Assembly: GCA_001701065.1 (NCBI GenBank)
Contig: DAAL01000126.1
Location: 1-7,277, forward strand
Length of the DNA: 7,277 bases
Direction: 5' to 3'
Source: Bacteroidales bacterium GP4
GTDB taxonomy: Bacteria > Bacteroidota > Bacteroidia > Bacteroidales > Muribaculaceae
Below the pieces are notes generated by a model. The model was given only the letters and a program-made list of their open reading frames with translations, ran no database searches and was not told where the DNA came from. The position numbers and the translations under genes are program-made. This document shows, in pieces, positions 1-6,901 of the stretch (position 1 is the first letter of the stretch; each line of letters begins with the position of its first letter).

Positions 1-753
1 ACCATCTACGGCACCGGAGGCGAAACCGCCGACGTAGGTGACCTCGTGCGCACCATTATCGTTGACAGCACCGTCACTTGCCGCATGAAGCGCAGCGACG
101 TGATAAACAACGCCAACATAACTGCCGGCGACGTAATAGTGGGACTTGCAAGCTACGGCAAAGCCACCTACGAGACCTCCTACAACGGCGGAATGGGCTC
201 CAACGGGCTTACCTCGGCGCGCCACGACGTATTCAGCCATGCGCTTGCAGCCAAATACCCCGAAAGCTTCGACTCAGCCGTGCCCGACGAACTTGTGTAC
301 TCCGGAACAAAGCAACTGCTTGACACCGTCGACGGCACTCCCCTTAACGCCGGACAACTTGTGCTGTCGCCCACCCGCACCTATGCGCCCGTCATCAAGA
401 AACTGCTCGACACCATGCGCCATAGCATCCACGGAATGGTGCACTGCTCAGGCGGCGCACAGACCAAGGTGATGCACTTCGTCGAAAACAAGCATGTGAT
501 AAAGGACAACCTCTTCCCCGTGCCTCCGCTTTTCGACATGATTCAGAAAGAATCAGGCACTGACTGGAGCGAGATGTACAAGGTGTTCAACATGGGTCAC
601 CGCATGGAAATATACCTTTCGCCCGAGGATGCATCCAAGGTAATCGAGATTTCAGAATCCTTCGGAATCCCCGCTCAAATAGTGGGACGCGTAGAGGAAA
701 GTGACATAAACCGACTGACTATTATATCCGAAAAGGGAACATTTTGCTATTGA
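1..753 (+). CDS. purM: Phosphoribosylformylglycinamidine cyclo-ligase (AIR synthase), C-terminal part, 5'-truncated
   Basis: PurM makes 5-aminoimidazole ribonucleotide (AIR) from FGAM with ATP, the fifth step of cytosolic de novo purine synthesis. The frame is open from base 1, so the start lies outside the window. The visible 250 residues begin just before the family motif GGETA (bases 16-30), which makes the in-frame GTG at 46 an unlikely start. Further PurM-like blocks follow: the GDVIVGLASYG strand, the SNGLTSAR loop, LSPTRTYAPVIKKLL, the HGMVHCSGGAQTK region and a C-terminal FNMGHRMEIYL segment. The last replaces the NxGxGM of enterobacterial PurM; I take this as the divergent Bacteroidota form, which I remember as roughly 390 residues, so about 140 are missing. 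The next gene starts 21 nt after the stop without a terminator, suggesting co-transcription. An unassigned AIR-synthase-related paralogue is possible but less likely. Confidence 0.88.
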   Translation, partial: TIYGTGGETADVGDLVRTIIVDSTVTCRMKRSDVINNANITAGDVIVGLASYGKATYETSYNGGMGSNGLTSARHDVFSHALAAKYPESFDSAVPDELVYSGTKQLLDTVDGTPLNAGQLVLSPTRTYAPVIKKLLDTMRHSIHGMVHCSGGAQTKVMHFVENKHVIKDNLFPVPPLFDMIQKESGTDWSEMYKVFNMGHRMEIYLSPEDASKVIEISESFGIPAQIVGRVEESDINRLTIISEKGTFCY

Positions 754-774
754 TTCTTGTTTCTCTTTATAGAG

Positions 775-2163
775 ATGAGAATATTAGCAAAACTATACTG
801 GGCAATATCAGTGTTGGCATGTGTCATGCTGTCGTGCAAAAATGACAGCAATAATGCTTCTGTGAGTTCCAATCTTGATTGGGGCACACTACCTGATACA
901 TTGAAAGTAGGGACTCTTTACAGTCCCACCTCTTACTTTATATATCGTGATGAAAAGATGGGCTACGATTATGACCTGATTAGTCAATTTGCCGCTGACC
1001 ACCACATGGTTCTGGACCTCGTTGTGGCACCTAACATGTCATCGCTGGAGGAGATGCTCGACTCCGGCACGATTGACGTTGCCGCCTACGAAATCCCCAT
1101 CACCAAAGAGTACCGTGACAGGGTAATCCCTGCCGGCATCGAGGAGATAACCAACCAGGTGCTGGTTCAGCCTAAAAACAGCAAAGACAAAATCACAGAC
1201 ATAACACAGCTTATCGGACGCGACATATACGTGGAGAAAGGGTCAAAATACTACCACCGACTGAAAAATCTTGACAATGAGCTGGGAGGCGGAATAAACA
1301 TCCACACAGTGGAAAAAGACACCCTTATCACCGAGGACTTGCTGGAAATGACTGCAAATGGAAAAATCTCCCTTACAGTAGTGGACAGCGACATCGCGCA
1401 ACTCAACCGCACTTACTACAACACCCTCGACATAGGTCTTGAAATCAGTTTCCCTCAACGCGCGGCATGGGGAGTATCGCCCAAGATGCCGTGGCTTGCC
1501 GACTCCATCGACACATGGTTTGAGGAAAGCAAGCCGCAGGAGATGCAAGCCAATCTGCTCAAACGCTACTTTGAACTGAGCAAGGGGCTGCCCGATGTCG
1601 ATTACAAGTTCCCCGAAGGGAAAATATCGCAGTACGACGAACTATTCAAGAAGTATGCGTCCAACATCGACAAGGACTGGGACTGGCGTGTGCTTGCCGC
1701 GCAAGGATTTGCCGAAAGCCGTTTCAACCCTAATGCGGTGTCCTGGGCTGGAGCACGCGGACTGATGCAGATAATGCCTAAGATAGCGCGTTCCTACGGA
1801 TCGTCGCCCAAAGGTGTCACTGACCCCGAGACAGGAATAAAAACAGCCACAAAAATCCTCAAGGACCTCAACAACTGGCTGAAAAAATATGTACCCGACG
1901 ACAAAGAGCGGCGAAAATTCGTAATCGCCGCATACAATTGCGGCTATGGTCATGTGACCGATGCCATAGCCCTCGCTAAAAAACAGGGTCTTAACCCCCA
2001 AGTGTGGGACAACAACGTGGAAAAAGCAATGCTCATGAAATCAAAACGCGAGTATTACAGCGATCCGGTAGTCAAGTACGGCTACGCAAGAGGATTGGAA
2101 ACCACAGGGTATGTGAAAAAGGTTATGGACTTCTACGAAGTCGCCCGAAAACAAGCGAGCTAA
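775..2163 (+). CDS. mltF: MltF-like membrane-bound lytic murein transglycosylase (SBP_bac_3 + SLT domains), lipoprotein
   Basis: A predicted envelope lipoprotein of 462 residues that cleaves the MurNAc-GlcNAc bond of peptidoglycan, leaving 1,6-anhydro ends. A hydrophobic signal ends in LACVMLSC, giving a relaxed lipobox. Residues about 40-255 resemble a periplasmic amino-acid-binding domain (LKVGTLYSPTSY, GYDYDLISQFAADH, GTIDVAAYEIPIT). In MltF this domain is regulatory. Residues about 290-460 are the SLT lysozyme-like domain, with the probable catalytic Glu314 in GFAESRFNPNA, then ARGLMQIMP, Y387-N388 in AYNCGYG, and the MltF-type tail YYSDPVVKYGYARG. Order and length fit MltF (family 1E). 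I chose ATG 775 over an in-frame TTG at 757, because ATG places a basic residue and the hydrophobic core at the N-terminus. The gene follows purM by 21 nt and precedes a second lipoprotein gene by 39 nt. Its first 200 bases are more AT-rich than the rest. Confidence 0.9.
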   Translation: MRILAKLYWAISVLACVMLSCKNDSNNASVSSNLDWGTLPDTLKVGTLYSPTSYFIYRDEKMGYDYDLISQFAADHHMVLDLVVAPNMSSLEEMLDSGTIDVAAYEIPITKEYRDRVIPAGIEEITNQVLVQPKNSKDKITDITQLIGRDIYVEKGSKYYHRLKNLDNELGGGINIHTVEKDTLITEDLLEMTANGKISLTVVDSDIAQLNRTYYNTLDIGLEISFPQRAAWGVSPKMPWLADSIDTWFEESKPQEMQANLLKRYFELSKGLPDVDYKFPEGKISQYDELFKKYASNIDKDWDWRVLAAQGFAESRFNPNAVSWAGARGLMQIMPKIARSYGSSPKGVTDPETGIKTATKILKDLNNWLKKYVPDDKERRKFVIAAYNCGYGHVTDAIALAKKQGLNPQVWDNNVEKAMLMKSKREYYSDPVVKYGYARGLETTGYVKKVMDFYEVARKQAS

Positions 2164-2202
2164 TTATTACTTATAATATTCATCATTTAACGCAACTTAG
2201 AA

Positions 2203-2754
2203 ATGAAGAAAAGAATTTTAACCGTGGCTTTGGTTTTGACTCTCGGAGTGTCAATGTTGACTACATCATGTATCGGTAGCTTTGCTTTGTCCAACAAGCT
2301 GCTTGCATGGAACAAGACAGTGGGCAATAAATTTGTCAACGAACTCGTGTTCTTCGCATTCTGGATTGTTCCGGTGTACGAAGTATCGATGCTTGCCGAT
2401 GTACTTGTGATAAACAGTATTGAATTCTGGAGCGGAAATAATCCTGTCGCTGCCGGAAAGACTATGATCGACGGAAAGGACGGAAAATACCTTGTGGAAT
2501 GTGACGGCAAAGGCTACACCATCACAAGCGAAAACGACAAAAGCGTGGTGCGTCTTGACTTCGACACTGACGAACAAGCATGGAGCTACAGCATCAACGA
2601 AGGCGAAAGCCACAAATTCATGACATTCATCGACGACACACATGTCAACATGATTATGCCTGACGGCTCTATGATGCCTGTGGAACTTTCCGAAGCCGGT
2701 GTATACGCTTATCAGCAGGTGGCTTCCGGCGAACTGCTCATGGCTCAGAAATAG
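2203..2754 (+). CDS. DUF3332-type lipoprotein of unknown function
   Basis: A complete 183-residue protein. Residues 1-22 are a signal peptide (MKKR, then a hydrophobic stretch) ending in LTTSC, so Cys23 is the likely lipidated residue. After it come a short polar stretch, a hydrophobic segment at about 48-72 (FFAFWIVPVYEVSMLADVLV) and the signature NSIEFWSGNNP at 71-81. From memory this combination marks DUF3332, a small lipoprotein family with no established role. Residues 90-183 look like alternating beta strands with many Asp, Glu and Lys, consistent with a compact soluble domain. The hydrophobic segment could pack against the membrane or be a buried helix. The gene sits 39 nt after the lytic transglycosylase and 31 nt before the DUF4332 gene, so one transcript is plausible. 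That link to peptidoglycan turnover is context only. I see no catalytic motif. Confidence 0.78.
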   Translation: MKKRILTVALVLTLGVSMLTTSCIGSFALSNKLLAWNKTVGNKFVNELVFFAFWIVPVYEVSMLADVLVINSIEFWSGNNPVAAGKTMIDGKDGKYLVECDGKGYTITSENDKSVVRLDFDTDEQAWSYSINEGESHKFMTFIDDTHVNMIMPDGSMMPVELSEAGVYAYQQVASGELLMAQK

Positions 2755-2770
2755 AACTACCCTTAATCTA

Positions 2771-2782
2771 TTAATTAATTAA
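2771..2782. repeat. AT-only 12-bp palindrome in the leader of the DUF4332 gene
   Basis: TTAATTAATTAA is its own reverse complement and ends 3 nt before ATG 2786, inside a 31-nt intergenic gap that is almost all A/T. No Shine-Dalgarno sequence is present. Low-structure AT-rich leaders are normal for Bacteroidota translation starts, which do not depend on anti-Shine-Dalgarno pairing, so this is more likely an initiation-friendly leader than an operator. The palindrome may be chance in such a composition. Confidence 0.35.
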
Positions 2783-2785
2783 CTT

Positions 2786-3193
2786 ATGGCGTACAAAATT
2801 ATTGAAGTAGAAGGTATCGGTGAAGCTTACGCAAAGAAGCTCCAGGATGCCGGCATTAAGACAACCGAGAATCTGTTGGAAAAATGCGCAAAGAAAGCAG
2901 GGCGCGCCGCCCTCGCTGAAGAAACCGGAATCTCCGAGAAATTGATTCTGAAATGGACTAACCATGCCGACTTATTCCGCATAAAAGGCGTGGCAGGACA
3001 GTTCGCTGAACTTCTCGAAGCAGCCGGAGTGGACACCGTGAAGGAATTCCGCCACAGAGTGGCAGCCAACCTTCAGCCCAAGCTCGTGGAAGTGAACGAT
3101 GCAAAGAATCTGTGCAACCGCGTTCCGTCCGAAGCTGAACTGCAGAAGATGATCGACCAGGCAAAAGAGCTTGAGCCGCTCATCTCCTATTAA
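2786..3193 (+). CDS. DUF4332 domain protein with two helix-hairpin-helix motifs
   Basis: A complete 135-residue cytosolic protein without signal peptide or membrane segment. Two helix-hairpin-helix-like units are visible: VEGIGEAYAKKLQDAGI (GIG at 10-12) and IKGVAGQFAELLEAAGV (GVAG at 68-71), linked by a helical stretch with the TGISEKLILKW segment (47-57). The tail PKLVEVNDAKNL to ISY matches what I remember of stand-alone DUF4332 proteins. Such HhH units usually bind DNA backbone without sequence specificity or mediate protein contacts, so a nucleic-acid role is reasonable but unproven. No nuclease, ligase or polymerase domain is attached. The start is fixed by the AT-rich leader and by family-like residues from position 3. 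It is probably the last gene of the purM-mltF-DUF3332 unit, since a hairpin follows 16 nt after its stop. Its cytosolic location contrasts with its two envelope neighbours. Confidence 0.8.
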   Translation: MAYKIIEVEGIGEAYAKKLQDAGIKTTENLLEKCAKKAGRAALAEETGISEKLILKWTNHADLFRIKGVAGQFAELLEAAGVDTVKEFRHRVAANLQPKLVEVNDAKNLCNRVPSEAELQKMIDQAKELEPLISY

Positions 3194-3209
3194 TCAGTAC
3201 TGAACTATA

Positions 3210-3236
3210 AGGGTCGAGGATAACAGCCTCGACCCT
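3210..3236 (+). terminator. GC-rich hairpin, probable weak intrinsic terminator or 5'-UTR structure
   Basis: Left arm 3210-3219 pairs perfectly with right arm 3227-3236 (GGGTCGAGG with CCTCGACCC plus one A-T pair), giving a 10-bp stem with a 7-nt loop. It is followed by CTTAAAAA, a poor U-tract, so termination may be incomplete. It lies between the DUF4332 stop and the M23 start, 16 nt before the latter. No TAnnTTTG element is seen between hairpin and start codon, so M23 transcription may depend on read-through or on a promoter upstream of the hairpin. Confidence 0.65.
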
Positions 3237-3252
3237 CTTAAAAATACATAAT

Positions 3253-4929
3253 ATGAAAAAACGATTCTCTACACTGCTCTTGACTCTTGGATGCGTGATG
3301 ACCGCATTTGCCCAAGACTCTATCCCCTCGCTTGCCCGTCCGCTAAACATTCCGCTTACGCTCAGCGGCAATTTCGGGGAACTGCGTCCCAATCATTTTC
3401 ATTCCGGACTTGACTTCAAGACCCAAGGCAGGACCGGACTTCCGGTGTACTCCGTCGACGACGGCTACGTGTCACGCATAGTGGTTTCACCCACCGGTTT
3501 TGGACGAGCAGTGTACATAACCCATCCCGCCACAGGGTTGACCTCAGTGTACGGGCACCTTAAATCATTCTCAAAGAAGATTGACGCTCCTGTGCGCAAG
3601 TCACAGTACGAACACGAATCATTCAGTATCGACATGTCGTTCAAGGAGCATCAGATACCGGTGAAAAGAGGCGAACAGATAGGACTCAGCGGCAATGCCG
3701 GTTCATCGGGCGGCCCGCATCTACATCTCGACATCCGCGACACCAAGACCGGTCATGCGCTCGACCCGCTCCCCTATTTCAAAAAACACATCACTGACAA
3801 AGTAGCTCCTGAGGTGAGAGCCGTGGCACTATATCCCGTGAAAGGGAAAGGAAGCGTCAACGGCAGTTCAACCCACCCCACAACCCATGCAGCGGGGCAC
3901 ATCAACGACTCTTACCGGGCATGGGGCAAAATCATACCGGCGATAAAAGCTTATGACCGCATGAGCAACACATCCAATATATACGGCATCAAGTACATCA
4001 CCCTATTTGTGGACGGAAAACCATTCTACGAACGCATCATCGACCGCGTGGACCTTGACAACTCCAAGGCTATAAACACTCTTGTGGATTACGAAGGAGT
4101 GGTCAACAACAACTCGTGGATGATGTGGACGCTTATCCCCGACTCGGAACCGCTCGACGGAATGGTGCAGGGCGTGGACCATGGAGTGCTGAACATCGAC
4201 GAGGAACGCCAATACAAGTGCATGTGGATAGTAACCGACGAACACGGCAACACCCACCGCATCCCCTTCGTGATTGAAGGCGTAAAGACTGACATCCGGG
4301 ATGTGGAACCCGAAGAGGACAGAATGCTTTATCGCGGACACAACACCATCACTCAACCCGGAATAAAAGTAGAGTTTGAGCCTGAGACATTCTATGACGA
4401 TTGCTACCTCACGCTAAAAGTCAACGACGATTCCCCCTATGCCACCCCCATATATATAATCGGTAATCCGGCGATCCCGGTCAGCAAAGAATACAAAGTG
4501 ACCATCGATGTCCCTTCCGATTCACTGCCGCATAAAGGTGGATATTACCTCATGCGCCTTCGCAACAACCGCAAGTCGGGAGTGGATTCCCATTACTCTG
4601 ACGGTCACATCGTGGGAAAGCCGAGTTCATTAGGCACATTTACCGTAGTGCTTGACGACGTGGCTCCCGTCATAAAGCCGTTGAAGCCTGCCGCATGGAA
4701 CAGCGGAAAAATCAGCTTCTCGATAAGCGACGCTGACAGCGGCATCAAGTCCTACCGCGGCGAAATCGACGGAAGCTTTGCACTGTTCGAGCTTGACGCA
4801 AAGACCGGAAGAGTGGACTTCATGATGGACCCGTCAAGATGGGACAAAGGAAAGAAGCACGACATTAAATTCACAGTGACCGACAAAGCCGGCAACACAT
4901 CGGAATATAACGGCTCATTCAACTGGTGA
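3253..4929 (+). CDS. Secreted M23-family metallopeptidase with C-terminal Ig-like domains
   Basis: A complete 558-residue exported protein. Signal peptide 1-20 (MKKRF, hydrophobic core, TAFA before QDS) suggests signal peptidase I cleavage and a periplasmic location. Residues about 30-175 form an M23 (lysostaphin-type, LytM) domain with an apparently intact zinc site: H50-x3-D54 in HSGLD, H102 in YGHL, and H156-L157-H158 in GGPHLHLD. Such enzymes are zinc endopeptidases that cut peptidoglycan peptide cross-links. The stretch between YGHL and HLH is 54 residues, about 20 longer than typical, with a charged insertion. The remaining 370 residues are beta-rich. D-x-V-A-P recurs at 182-186 and 468-472, and residues 468-558 look like an Ig-like module (DADSGI, DKAGNTSEY) that could bind the wall or partners. 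The preceding hairpin and the following terminator suggest a single-gene unit. Substrate specificity is not visible. Confidence 0.88.
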   Translation: MKKRFSTLLLTLGCVMTAFAQDSIPSLARPLNIPLTLSGNFGELRPNHFHSGLDFKTQGRTGLPVYSVDDGYVSRIVVSPTGFGRAVYITHPATGLTSVYGHLKSFSKKIDAPVRKSQYEHESFSIDMSFKEHQIPVKRGEQIGLSGNAGSSGGPHLHLDIRDTKTGHALDPLPYFKKHITDKVAPEVRAVALYPVKGKGSVNGSSTHPTTHAAGHINDSYRAWGKIIPAIKAYDRMSNTSNIYGIKYITLFVDGKPFYERIIDRVDLDNSKAINTLVDYEGVVNNNSWMMWTLIPDSEPLDGMVQGVDHGVLNIDEERQYKCMWIVTDEHGNTHRIPFVIEGVKTDIRDVEPEEDRMLYRGHNTITQPGIKVEFEPETFYDDCYLTLKVNDDSPYATPIYIIGNPAIPVSKEYKVTIDVPSDSLPHKGGYYLMRLRNNRKSGVDSHYSDGHIVGKPSSLGTFTVVLDDVAPVIKPLKPAAWNSGKISFSISDADSGIKSYRGEIDGSFALFELDAKTGRVDFMMDPSRWDKGKKHDIKFTVTDKAGNTSEYNGSFNW

Positions 4930-4936
4930 CACATCA

Positions 4937-4952
4937 CAAAATGTACATTTTG
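4937..4952. repeat. Perfect 16-bp palindrome downstream of the M23 gene
   Basis: CAAAATGTACATTTTG equals its own reverse complement. It starts 8 nt after the M23 stop and ends 9 nt before the terminator stem. It lies about 66 bp upstream of the -7 element of the next promoter, so it could be a dimeric-regulator operator for the sugar mutase gene, or simply an AU-rich fold in the M23 3' end. With no loop it would make a poor RNA hairpin, which slightly favours a DNA site. No known Bacteroidota operator was recognised in it. Confidence 0.4.
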
Positions 4953-4961
4953 CAAAAATTA

Positions 4962-5003
4962 AACGGGAATGTCAAAAAATACTTGGCATTCCCGTTGCTT
5001 TTG
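4962..5003 (+). terminator. Strong intrinsic terminator after the M23 gene
   Basis: Left arm 4962-4975 (AACGGGAATGTCAA) pairs with right arm 4983-4996 (TTGGCATTCCCGTT), giving a 14-bp stem with a single T-G wobble and a 7-nt A-rich loop. GCTTTTG follows as a short U-tract. It starts 33 nt after the M23 stop and precedes the sugar mutase promoter, cleanly separating the two units. Confidence 0.85.
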
Positions 5004-5025
5004 TAATATCAAAGAGTTATCTTTG
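4995..5025 (+). promoter_or_regulatory. Bacteroidales-type promoter for the phospho-sugar mutase gene
   Basis: The -7 element TATCTTTG (5018-5025) matches TAnnTTTG exactly. A TTG at 4995-4997 sits 20 bp upstream, as expected for the -33 element read by the Bacteroidota primary sigma factor. An alternative TTTG at 5000-5003 is too close, with a 14-bp spacer. Predicted transcription start is about 5031-5034, giving a 5' UTR of about 35 nt. The -33 element lies in the terminator's 3' arm. Confidence 0.7.
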
Positions 5026-5030
5026 CCTTA

Positions 5031-5066
5031 GAAATAAAAAATTAACCAATAACCAAAATTTAAATT
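5031..5066 (+). promoter_or_regulatory. A-rich 5' leader without Shine-Dalgarno, sugar mutase gene
   Basis: The bases between the predicted transcription start and ATG 5067 are almost all A and T, with a few scattered C. They contain no GGAG-like sequence and end in the 10-bp palindrome AATTTAAATT directly before the ATG. This is the unstructured A-rich leader typical of well-translated Bacteroidota genes and supports the chosen start codon. Confidence 0.5.
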
Positions 5067-6818
5067 ATGGAAAATGACGATTTATTGAAAGTTGTCACTG
5101 AAAAGGCTCAGTCCTGGCTTGGTGACGGATACGACGAAGAAACTAAAGTAGAAGTACGCCGGATGCTTGACGCTGAGGACAAGAGCGAGTTGATCGACTC
5201 TTTCTACCGCGACTTGGAATTCGGTACAGGCGGTCTGCGCGGTATCATGGGCGCAGGAAGCAACCGCATGAACAAGTACACAGTGGGAATGGCAACACAA
5301 GGTCTCGCCAATTACCTTAAAGTCGCATTCAAGGATCTGCCCGAAATATCAGTGGTCGTGGGTCACGACGTTCGTAACAACAGCCGTAAATTCGCTGAGA
5401 TAACAGCTGATATATTCTCCGCCAACGGAATCAAGGTATATCTTTTCGACAGCTTCCGCCCTACCCCCGAAGTTTCTTACGCTATACGCAAGCTCGGATG
5501 CCAGAGCGGTGTAAACATCACAGCGTCACACAATCCTAAAGAATACAACGGATACAAAGCTTACTGGTCCGACGGCGCGCAGATTATCGCTCCTCACGAC
5601 ACCAACATCATCGACTATGTAGGACAAATCAAGTCAGTGAAGGATGTGAAATTTGAAGGCGACAAGTCCAAAATCCAGATTATCGGCGAAGAGATGGACA
5701 ATCAGTTCCTCGCTGACATCAAAGGTCTTCAGCTTAGCCCCGATGCAGTAAAACAGTATCACGACCTTAAGATTGTCTACACCCCCATCCACGGCACAGG
5801 CGTGAAACTCATCCCCCAGTCACTCCGCAACTACGGATTCACCAATATCATCAACGTGCCTGAACAGGACGTTACAAGCGGCGACTTCCCCACAGTGGAA
5901 TCACCCAACCCCGAGAATCCGCCGGCAATGGCAATGGCTATAGCCCGCGCCAAAGAAGTGGGAGCTGACCTCATCCTTGCTTCCGACCCTGACGCTGACC
6001 GCATAGGCTGCGTGCTCCGTGATGACAACGGCGAGTATGTGCTCATCAACGGTAACCAGATAGTCATGATTCTTCTCAACTACATCATGACCCGCAACAA
6101 GGAACTCGGCAAGATCACAGGCAAGGAGTATATCGTAAAGACCATCGTGACCACCGAGACCATCAAGTCTATCGCCGATGCCAACGGATTCAAGATGTAT
6201 GACTGCTACACCGGATTCAAGTGGATTGCAGCCGTAATCCGTGAAAACGAAGGCATAGGTCGCTACCTCGGCGGCGGTGAAGAAAGTTACGGATTCCTCG
6301 CTGAGGACTTCTGCCGCGACAAAGACGCAGTATCGGCTATTTCATTGATGGCTGAGGCTCTTGCATGGGCTAAGACTAAGAACATGAACTTCCTCCAGAT
6401 GCTTCAGGACATCTACGTTAAGTACGGCTACTCTCATGAAGCAGGCATCTCGCTTGTAAGAAAAGGCAAGTCAGGCGCTGAGGAGATTGTTGCCATCATG
6501 AAGGAATTCCGTCAGAATCCGCCCAAGCAGCTTGCAGGAAGCGATGTAGTATTGGTAAAGGACTATGCCGACCTTAACATGACCGAAATAAAGACCGGCA
6601 AAGTCACCAAGATGGACATGCCCACAACCAGCAATGTACTTCAGTACTTCACTGAGGATGGAACCAAGATTTCTGTTCGTCCTTCCGGAACCGAACCAAA
6701 AATCAAGTTCTACATCGAGGTTAAAGGCAAGATGGAATCACCCGCTGACTACGCTCAGGCTAACAAGGATGCCGATGCTAAGATAGAAGCCATCAAGAAA
6801 GACCTCGGCATTGACTAA
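5067..6818 (+). CDS. Phospho-sugar mutase (phosphoglucomutase/phosphomannomutase type)
   Basis: A complete 583-residue cytosolic enzyme of the alpha-D-phosphohexomutase superfamily. It interconverts hexose 1- and 6-phosphates through a phosphoserine and Mg2+, linking glycolysis to nucleotide-sugar, polysaccharide and wall synthesis. All four active-site motifs are intact: catalytic Ser154 in TASHNP (152-157), after FGTGGLRG near the N-terminus; the metal loop D307-P-D309-A-D311-R; the sugar-recognition loop GGGEESYG (402-409); and the phosphate-binding RPSGTEPK (538-545) in the C-terminal domain. The length of about 580 residues and the GEESYG loop place it with the long PGM2/PgcA-like branch, rather than the 450-residue ManB/GlmM branch. 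Glucose versus mannose or pentose preference cannot be read from sequence, so I give no symbol. It has its own promoter at 4995-5025, an A-rich leader and a hairpin terminator, so it is probably transcribed alone and strongly. Confidence 0.93.
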   Translation: MENDDLLKVVTEKAQSWLGDGYDEETKVEVRRMLDAEDKSELIDSFYRDLEFGTGGLRGIMGAGSNRMNKYTVGMATQGLANYLKVAFKDLPEISVVVGHDVRNNSRKFAEITADIFSANGIKVYLFDSFRPTPEVSYAIRKLGCQSGVNITASHNPKEYNGYKAYWSDGAQIIAPHDTNIIDYVGQIKSVKDVKFEGDKSKIQIIGEEMDNQFLADIKGLQLSPDAVKQYHDLKIVYTPIHGTGVKLIPQSLRNYGFTNIINVPEQDVTSGDFPTVESPNPENPPAMAMAIARAKEVGADLILASDPDADRIGCVLRDDNGEYVLINGNQIVMILLNYIMTRNKELGKITGKEYIVKTIVTTETIKSIADANGFKMYDCYTGFKWIAAVIRENEGIGRYLGGGEESYGFLAEDFCRDKDAVSAISLMAEALAWAKTKNMNFLQMLQDIYVKYGYSHEAGISLVRKGKSGAEEIVAIMKEFRQNPPKQLAGSDVVLVKDYADLNMTEIKTGKVTKMDMPTTSNVLQYFTEDGTKISVRPSGTEPKIKFYIEVKGKMESPADYAQANKDADAKIEAIKKDLGID

Positions 6819-6848
6819 CGGCAATTCATTTTTCTTCATAATTAAAGT

Positions 6849-6884
6849 CAAAATCCCCCGCGGAATTCTCCGCGGAGGATTTTG
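6849..6884. terminator. Hairpin terminator after the sugar mutase gene, possibly bidirectional
   Basis: Left arm 6849-6864 pairs with right arm 6869-6884 around a 4-nt loop (ATTC): 16 positions with one C-A mismatch (6857/6876). The core is CCGCGGA/TCCGCGG. An AAAAT run enters and ATTTTG leaves, so T-tracts exist for both directions, though here the A/T runs are part of the stem. It lies 30 nt after the mutase stop and 17 nt before the RluA start. Confidence 0.8.
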
Positions 6885-6901
6885 CATTTAAAAGTTTTCA
6901 C

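Noticed and set aside
46..48. GTG as the start of a short purM
   Set aside because: The frame is open to base 1 and the conserved GGETA motif is encoded at 16-30, upstream of this codon, so the gene is cut by the window edge.
78..472. Two alternative-frame plus-strand open frames inside purM
   Set aside because: Their translations are rich in Arg, Pro and Thr, as expected for shifted frames of GC-rich coding DNA, and no domain is recognisable.
757..774. TTG start six codons upstream of ATG 775 for the MltF-like protein
   Set aside because: The extra residues (MFLFIE) put an acidic residue before the basic, hydrophobic signal sequence. The ATG gives a normal lipoprotein N-terminus and leaves a 21-nt leader.
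1642..2001. 119-codon open frame on the minus strand inside mltF
   Set aside because: It lies entirely within the SLT domain coding region, and its translation is Cys/Phe/Gly-rich with no recognisable domain. It is a shadow frame.
2172..2177. TATAAT as a sigma70-like -10 box before the DUF3332 gene
   Set aside because: The Bacteroidota primary sigma factor uses TAnnTTTG, which is absent here. TATAAT is expected by chance in this AT-rich gap, and no -33 TTG is placed correctly.
2004..2279. Plus-strand frame bridging the mltF end and the DUF3332 start
   Set aside because: It overlaps both genes out of frame, has a low-complexity translation and would conflict with two recognised proteins.
4003..4356. 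117-codon open frame on the minus strand inside the M23 gene
   Set aside because: It is antisense to a well-supported gene, its translation is rich in His and Val, and no motif or leader supports it.
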